Notes under the pieces: model-generated
Told to the model about the DNA's origin: nothing
The model's database searches: none
The model's input: only the letters and a program-made list of their open reading frames with translations
In this document: positions 59,500-64,000 of the stretch, piece after piece
Layout of the letters: every line of letters starts with the position of its first letter
Position numbering within the stretch: the first letter of the stretch is position 1
Made by a program: the position numbers and the translations under genes
Assembly (NCBI RefSeq): GCF_013364215.1
Contig: NZ_CP054923.1
Span: 6,386,001-6,450,000, forward strand
Reading direction: 5' to 3'
Source of the DNA: Verrucosispora sp. NA02020
GTDB taxonomy: Bacteria > Actinomycetota > Actinomycetes > Mycobacteriales > Micromonosporaceae
DNA: 64,000 bases

Positions 59500-61053
59500 T
59501 CAGGCGGTCGCGAGCAATTGGTCCACCGGCGCGTAGTCATCGGTCAACACCAGTGCGTCACCGACGAAATCAGTCAGGTCGCCGCCGGAGAGCAGGCTGA
59601 CCGCCTCGTTGCGGTCGTCCAGCCGGGCCCGCACGGCGGCCAGCGGCAGCGGCGTGTCCGAGGCGACGATCAGGAAGTTGGCGCCCCGCTCCCCCGCCAG
59701 CGCCTCCGGCGGGGCGATCAGCGCGACGTGCCGGAACTCGGCGGAGACGGTGGCGACCTCGCTGCGGATTAAGCGCAGCGGCGGGTAGTCGATCACGTTC
59801 TGCACGTACACCCCGCCGGGCCGGACGACCCGCCGCACCTCGGCCGCCATCTCCCGGGTCGCCAGGTGCCACGGCACCACCAGGTGGCCGAACGCGTCGC
59901 CGACCACGAAGTCCCGCGTGTCGGTGCCCTCCGCGACCACCAGCATCCGGGCGTCGCCCACCGCGGCCCGCAGGTCCGGTCCCTGCCGTACGCCGAGGTG
60001 GCGCTCACCCAACTCGACCAGCCCGCCGTCGATCTCGAAGACCAGGTTGTCGGTGCCGGGCCGGGTGGCGGTCAGGTAACGCGGCACGGTGAACCCGCCG
60101 CCGCCCAGGTGCAACGCGTCGAGCCGCTGGCCCTCCGGCGCCATCACGTCCGCCACCGCCCCGATCCACCGGGTGTACGCGTACTCCAGGTGGGTCGGGT
60201 CGGCCAGGTCGACGTACGAGTGTTGGGCCGAGTTCAGGAGCAGCGTCCGCCCGCTGGACCGGCCGGGATCCGCCTCCACCCGGGCGCAGTGGTACGCCGT
60301 CTCCACGTCGCACGGGTCCGGCGCCACCACGGTCAGTCCCACCCCGACCAGCCCCAGCACCGCCAGCGCGGCCCTGGTCCGGGCCGGACCCGGCAGGCCG
60401 GCCCGGTCCTGCCGGTGCAGGTACACCCCGAGCGCGATCCCGGTGATGCCCAGCGAGGCGGCCAGCCCGAACAGGATGACCGTGCTCGGCAGCGCAGCGA
60501 CCAGCACGAAGCCGGTGACCAGGGTGGCCGTCACCGCACCCAGGGTGCCGATGCCGGAGAGCCGGCCGACCACCTGACCGGTCCGGCGCAGGTCGGCGAG
60601 CTGAAGCTTGATCACCAGCGGGCTGACCGAGGAGAGCAGCATCGCGGGCGCGAAGACGGCGACCACAACGAGCAGCAGGATCGCGCTCTCCGCGCCGCCA
60701 CGCAGCACCTCACCGGCGTACCGCACCGCCGGCAGGGTGATCGCGGTGGCGATGCCGGAGAGCACCAGCGCGGGCGCCAGCAGCGTACGCGGATTGCGCC
60801 GGTCGGCCAGCCAGCCGCCCGCCCACGCCCCGTACGCGATCGCGGCCAACGCGATGCCGATGACCGAGCTGGTCACCTGGAGAGTGACCCCCACGTACGG
60901 CCCGACGAGGCGCAACGCGGCGGTCTCCAGGACCAGGACGGCTCCGCTGGAGTAGAAGACCAGGAACGCGGCGAGCCCGTTGGGCAGTGCCCGGGGTGCC
61001 TCCGGTTCGGAGGGCACGGCGGGCACCGCCACCTCAGGCGATGGAGAGTTCAT
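59500..61053 (-). CDS. Membrane protein with spermidine-synthase-like domain
   Basis: This 517-residue protein has six to eight membrane helices in the first 240 residues, beginning with FLVFYSSGAVLVLETAALRL, and then a spermidine-synthase-like Rossmann domain. The domain shows LHLGGGGFTVPRYL, VFEIDGGLVELG, VGDARM and VVGDAFG, the usual SAM/dcSAM-binding pattern, but lacks the clear aspartates that bind putrescine, so true spermidine synthesis is doubtful. Such fused proteins are common in actinobacteria and their reaction is unknown. The ATG at 61053 starts it; it ends 70 bases from the kinase start. Confidence 0.85.
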   Translation of the reverse strand: MNSPSPEVAVPAVPSEPEAPRALPNGLAAFLVFYSSGAVLVLETAALRLVGPYVGVTLQVTSSVIGIALAAIAYGAWAGGWLADRRNPRTLLAPALVLSGIATAITLPAVRYAGEVLRGGAESAILLLVVVAVFAPAMLLSSVSPLVIKLQLADLRRTGQVVGRLSGIGTLGAVTATLVTGFVLVAALPSTVILFGLAASLGITGIALGVYLHRQDRAGLPGPARTRAALAVLGLVGVGLTVVAPDPCDVETAYHCARVEADPGRSSGRTLLLNSAQHSYVDLADPTHLEYAYTRWIGAVADVMAPEGQRLDALHLGGGGFTVPRYLTATRPGTDNLVFEIDGGLVELGERHLGVRQGPDLRAAVGDARMLVVAEGTDTRDFVVGDAFGHLVVPWHLATREMAAEVRRVVRPGGVYVQNVIDYPPLRLIRSEVATVSAEFRHVALIAPPEALAGERGANFLIVASDTPLPLAAVRARLDDRNEAVSLLSGGDLTDFVGDALVLTDDYAPVDQLLATA

Positions 61054-61089
61054 CGTGGCGATGGTACGCAGCGGGAAAGGGGCGCCGGG

Positions 61090-62106
61090 TCAGTACATCG
61101 AAGTGTGAACATGGTTCGTGTGATCCGCGGCCGGACTGCCACTGCCGCCGTACGCCCGCCAGCCGGTCCCCGGGTGCCAGATCTGTCGGTACCAGATCAC
61201 GTAGAGCACACCGAGCCGGTCGGCGTTGCGGACGTGCCAGGCGGCCAGGCTGTCCCCGTACGACTTGTCGCCGCCGGTGGCCGTGCGGTCCTCGAACCCG
61301 TTCGTGGCGGCCGAGAAGTCGCAGGCCCGGCCCTTCGGGTGCTCACCCGAGCCGCCGCTGCGGTAACAGGAGACGTGCCGCTTGTAACCGGCCGCCTTGG
61401 TTTGGTTGAGCATGTGCAGCGTGCGCGCGGTGATGCAGCCGGAGGTCGTCGGGTCGTTCACCGAGCACGACTCACCGGGCCAGGAGCCGTCGGAGTTGCG
61501 CGGTGCCGGGCTGGCCGAGCTGGAGTTGCCGCCGCTGAAACCGCCACTGCCGCCCGAGCTGACGGCGGCCAGGGCCGTCTCGGCCTCCTTCTTCTTCTTC
61601 GCCATGACGGCGAGCTGCTTGCGCTGCTCGCGCACCTCGGCGTTGATCGCGAGCTTCGCCTGCCGGGCCTCCTCGCGGGCCGCGGTCAGCTCGCGCACCC
61701 GGCGACCGTCCCGCTGGGCCATCATGTCCAGGCTGGCGGCCCGCTGCACGAAGGCCTCCGGGGTGCCGCTGTCCAGCAACGCGGCCGCCGCGCTCAGCCG
61801 GCCGACCCGGTAGGACTGCGCGGCCACCTCGCCGACCAGATCGGTCAGCTCGCCGAGCCGGCCCTCCACGTCGGCCAACTGCGCGGCCATCTCCTTCTGC
61901 CGCTTCTCCGAGCCCTGAAGCTTCCGCTTGGCCTCGATGTGCGCCTTGGCGGTCGACTCCAGGGCGTCCCGCAGCTTCTTGCTGCCCCCCTCGTTGGGCT
62001 CGGCGTACGCCGGGACGGCCCCGAGGCCGAACAGCAGCGCCACCGCGGCGAGCAGGGCGATCAGCGGCCGGAGAGCCCGCCGCCCGATGGGCATGGACCT
62101 GCGCAC
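61090..62106 (-). CDS. Secreted coiled-coil protein with VanY/M15-like C-terminal domain
   Basis: This protein of about 338 residues has a signal peptide (LIALLAAVALLFGLGAVPAYA), a coiled coil at about residues 40-170 of the type found in wall-hydrolase regulators, a Gly/Ser linker, and a C-terminal domain of about 130 residues. That domain contains EHPKGRACDFS, IWYRQIWH and HTNHVHTSMY, whose His and Asp residues look like those of VanY-type (M15) peptidases. A role in cell-wall turnover is likely but inferred. I chose the GTG at 62106, eight bases after GGAAGGA. Confidence 0.85.
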   Translation of the reverse strand: MRRSMPIGRRALRPLIALLAAVALLFGLGAVPAYAEPNEGGSKKLRDALESTAKAHIEAKRKLQGSEKRQKEMAAQLADVEGRLGELTDLVGEVAAQSYRVGRLSAAAALLDSGTPEAFVQRAASLDMMAQRDGRRVRELTAAREEARQAKLAINAEVREQRKQLAVMAKKKKEAETALAAVSSGGSGGFSGGNSSSASPAPRNSDGSWPGESCSVNDPTTSGCITARTLHMLNQTKAAGYKRHVSCYRSGGSGEHPKGRACDFSAATNGFEDRTATGGDKSYGDSLAAWHVRNADRLGVLYVIWYRQIWHPGTGWRAYGGSGSPAADHTNHVHTSMY

Positions 62107-62354
62107 GAAAGCATCCTTCCGTCGGCCGCCGGCCCCCGATGGGGCGCTGCGCGGCGTCGGCCGCCGCCGACGCCGGTCGGCGGCCTGCTGGCGAAGACCG
62201 CCGGTCAGGATACCGGACCGGACCCGCAGAACCACGCCCCCGAACCCCGCACCGGCCGCACCGTCGACACACCGACACCACGCCCTCACCCAGCGCACTC
62301 GCATTCACGTCGGTCACGGCGTGCGAGCGGTCGTGGATCTCCCGATGCCAGCGG

Positions 62355-63164
62355 TCAGGGTGCCAGGAGCGTGTTGTGCACCTCGGTCCACACCTTGTCG
62401 CTGGCGGCCACCAGCAGACCCGGCTCGGTGTCGGCCGGGTGGTAGTCGGTGCCGTCGAGACGACGGGCCACCCCACCGGCCGCCCGGACCAGCAGCGTGC
62501 CGGGGCCGTGGTCCCAGGGCAGGGTGCGCCAGAACAGCACGAACTGCTGCCGCCCGGTGAGCACGTCGAGATACTCGCGGCCGGCGCAGTGCTGGCCGGG
62601 CAGCAACTCGCCGATCCGGGAACTGCCGGCCACGACCGTCCGCTGGGACGGCCCCGGCAGGAACTTGGTCATCGCGGCCCCCCGCAGCTCACCGACGGGT
62701 GGCGCGTCGGCGGGCAGGCGCAACGGCGCACCGTCGACGTACGCGCCCGCGCCGTCCTGCGCGGTGGCCAGCGTCCCGGCGACCGGATCGAGGATCCACG
62801 CGGCCGTCGGACGCCCCTCGGTGAGCAGGGAGACCATCAACGCGAACGGGGACTTGCCGGCCGCGAAGTTGGCGGTGCCGTCGATCGGGTCCACCAACCA
62901 CACCTCGCCCGAGGAACCCAGGTGCCGCAGCAGGCCCGGATCGTCGGCCACCGCCTCCTCGCCGACCACCACCGAATTGGGGCGTAGCCGACGCAGCCCG
63001 GCACTGATCATGTCCTCGGACCGGCGGTCGGCGACGGTGACCAGTTCACCGGGGGCCTTCTCGGTCACGTCGGCGTCGTCGAGGTGCCGGAAAAGCGGTA
63101 GCACCACCCGGTCGGCGGTCTCCCGCAGCAACCCGGCGACGTCGTCGACCAGGGTGTCAGCCAC
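62355..63164 (-). CDS. Inositol-monophosphatase-family phosphatase
   Basis: This 269-residue protein belongs to the FIG/IMPase superfamily of metal-dependent phosphatases. VVGEEA (Glu69-Glu70), DPIDGTANF (92-100) and WDHGPG are the three metal-binding motifs, all intact. In actinobacteria such proteins act on inositol phosphates, histidinol phosphate (HisN) or fructose bisphosphate; the sequence alone does not decide. The GTG at 63164 overlaps the end of the response-regulator gene by eight bases, so the two are co-translated. Confidence 0.92.
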   Translation of the reverse strand: MADTLVDDVAGLLRETADRVVLPLFRHLDDADVTEKAPGELVTVADRRSEDMISAGLRRLRPNSVVVGEEAVADDPGLLRHLGSSGEVWLVDPIDGTANFAAGKSPFALMVSLLTEGRPTAAWILDPVAGTLATAQDGAGAYVDGAPLRLPADAPPVGELRGAAMTKFLPGPSQRTVVAGSSRIGELLPGQHCAGREYLDVLTGRQQFVLFWRTLPWDHGPGTLLVRAAGGVARRLDGTDYHPADTEPGLLVAASDKVWTEVHNTLLAP

Positions 63165-63609
63165 GCGGCGGCAGCTTCACCACGCTGACGAAGAACTCGT
63201 CGATCTGTCGGACCACCGCGATGAACCGCTCGAAGTCCACCGGCTTGGCGACGTACGCGTTGGCGTGCAACTGGTAGCTGCGCAGTATGTCCTCGTCGGC
63301 CTGCGAGGTGGTGAGCACCACGACCGGGATGCGGCGGAGCTGCTCGTCCTTCTTGATCTCCTCCAGCACCTCCCGGCCGTCCCGGCGCGGCAGGTTCAGG
63401 TCGAGCAGGATCAGGTCGGGCATCGGCGCGTCCGCGTACTCGCCCTCGCGGCGCAGGTAGGCCAGCGCCTCGGCGCCGTCGGAGACCACGCTCAGCCGGT
63501 TGCGCAGCTTGTGCTCCTCGAAGGCCTCCCGGGTCATCAGCACGTCGCCCGGGTCGTCCTCGACCAGCAGCACCTCGATCGGGCTGTTGCCGTCAGCCGG
63601 CGCGGTCAT
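63157..63609 (-). CDS. Single-domain response regulator (Rcp1-like)
   Basis: This 150-residue protein is a receiver domain without an output domain. The phosphorylation site is Asp70 in LILLDLNLP, with Asp18/Asp19, Thr100 and Lys122 (AKPVD) in place. The insert around [11 protein letters not shown] is typical of Rcp1-like regulators that partner phytochrome- or GAF-type histidine kinases. Its ATG overlaps the stop of the preceding histidine kinase (ATGA), so the pair is coupled. Its stop overlaps the phosphatase start. Confidence 0.95.
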   Translation of the reverse strand: MTAPADGNSPIEVLLVEDDPGDVLMTREAFEEHKLRNRLSVVSDGAEALAYLRREGEYADAPMPDLILLDLNLPRRDGREVLEEIKKDEQLRRIPVVVLTTSQADEDILRSYQLHANAYVAKPVDFERFIAVVRQIDEFFVSVVKLPPRG

Positions 63610-64000
63610 CTCACCGCCTCCTTCATGCCACCAGTTCCGTTGCCCGCCGCCCCGTCCGGGGCCTGCGGTCCGCCGTCGTCGGGCGACCCGCCGGTGCGCT
63701 GCGCGACGCCGGACGAGGGCCGCCCCGCACCCACCTCTTCGCCGACCGTACCGCCGTCACCTGGGGTTTCCGCACCCGATCCGGCTCCGTCACCGCGCGA
63801 CGACCCCGCGTCGACGCCGGTGGCCCCGGCCGTCGACGGCCCGTCACCGGGCCGCTCCGCCGCGTCCGGCCCGGCGCCATCCGCGTCCGACGCCGCCTCG
63901 GCGGTCGATCCGTCCGCACCGGCGGTCTGCCTGGCGCGCTCGATGTCGGCGGGGAGCGCCGGCAGGGTGAAGCGGATCGCGGTGCCCTCCGGCACGTCGG
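63606..64000 (-). CDS. Histidine kinase, C-terminal end (cut by window edge)
   Basis: Only the last 130 residues are visible. [14 protein letters not shown] near the edge is the last strand of a HATPase_c domain, as at the end of many sensor kinases. After it comes a tail of about 110 residues rich in Gly, Ala, Asp and Pro with no fold. Its stop overlaps the ATG of the Rcp1-like regulator, its likely phosphorylation partner. The sensor domains are outside the window. Confidence 0.8.
   Translation of the reverse strand, partial: DVPEGTAIRFTLPALPADIERARQTAGADGSTAEAASDADGAGPDAAERPGDGPSTAGATGVDAGSSRGDGAGSGAETPGDGGTVGEEVGAGRPSSGVAQRTGGSPDDGGPQAPDGAAGNGTGGMKEAVR

Noticed and set aside
59500..61053. 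True spermidine synthase
   Set aside because: The putrescine-binding aspartates are not evident and the protein has an N-terminal membrane domain; only the Rossmann domain is shared.
57219..62445. Plus-strand frames of nearly 800 and 860 codons opposite the kinase, spermidine-synthase-like and coiled-coil genes
   Set aside because: They show no recognisable domain and lie wholly opposite genes with intact motifs; they are third-position GC artefacts.

Overview
The window is high-GC actinobacterial chromosome, most likely from a member of the Micromonosporaceae (Micromonospora or a close relative). The reasons are the strong GC bias at third codon positions, many GTG starts, four-base start/stop overlaps, and gene orders shared with other actinobacteria. 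No integrase, transposase, phage gene, CRISPR array or replication origin was seen. Nearly everything is ordinary core chromosome; the unusual material is in repeats, domain fusions and one incomplete gene cluster.

Bases 1-8,800 hold the ribosomal/transcription region, all read leftwards: tRNA-Thr, tRNA-Met, rpmG, a hadA/hadB-like dehydratase pair, tRNA-Trp, secE, nusG, rplK, rplA, then an ABC exporter pair, rplJ-rplL behind an L10-type leader, and rpoB (cut by the left edge) with its own promoter. The order rpmG-hadAB-tRNA-Trp-secE-nusG-rplK-rplA matches Mycobacterium tuberculosis. Bases 8,800-18,200 carry a membrane GGDEF/EAL protein, a very small predicted membrane peptide, a lipoprotein, tRNA-Tyr, yajQ, a divergent SDR/TetR pair with two identical operators, an MFS exporter and htpX.

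Bases 18,292-31,350 hold a partial complex I cluster on the minus strand (nuoB, C, H, I, J, K, L, M, N). It is interrupted by a glutathionyl-hydroquinone reductase-like gene, a glucose-dehydrogenase-like gene and a DUF2252 gene. nuoA, nuoD and the NADH-oxidising module nuoEFG are absent from the window. The nuoM-nuoN gap is filled by three 80-bp tandem repeats. Bases 31,400-38,300 carry a PLP decarboxylase/lyase with an MFS transporter and an alkyltransferase-like protein, then proline biosynthesis (proB, proA) and a small terpene-cyclase-fold protein.

Bases 38,400-49,200 match the M. tuberculosis Rv3205c-Rv3211 neighbourhood: moeZ, two tandem DUF3152 putative metalloproteases, a hydrolase, a 948-residue mostly disordered protein, TetR, DUF3107, a ferritin-like protein and an RG-tailed DEAD-box helicase behind a consensus CRP-type site. 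Bases 49,300-64,000 hold a methyltransferase, an XRE regulator with a perfect operator, a His-rich membrane protein, RecQ fused to a phosphoribosyltransferase domain, an LppX-like lipoprotein, a TrkH/TrkA potassium system, a Ser/Thr kinase with a CBM2-like extracellular domain, a membrane spermidine-synthase-like protein, a coiled-coil VanY-like secreted protein, an inositol-monophosphatase family enzyme, and a single-domain response regulator next to the end of a histidine kinase.

Four copies of one palindromic element (about 54 bp) sit directly behind nuoH, the PLP gene, proB and moeZ, and a different 71-bp inverted repeat lies upstream of recQ. These repeat families, the partial complex I cluster and the kinase fusion are the most interesting items. 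I did not find convincing evidence of a complete, undescribed defence or biosynthetic system.
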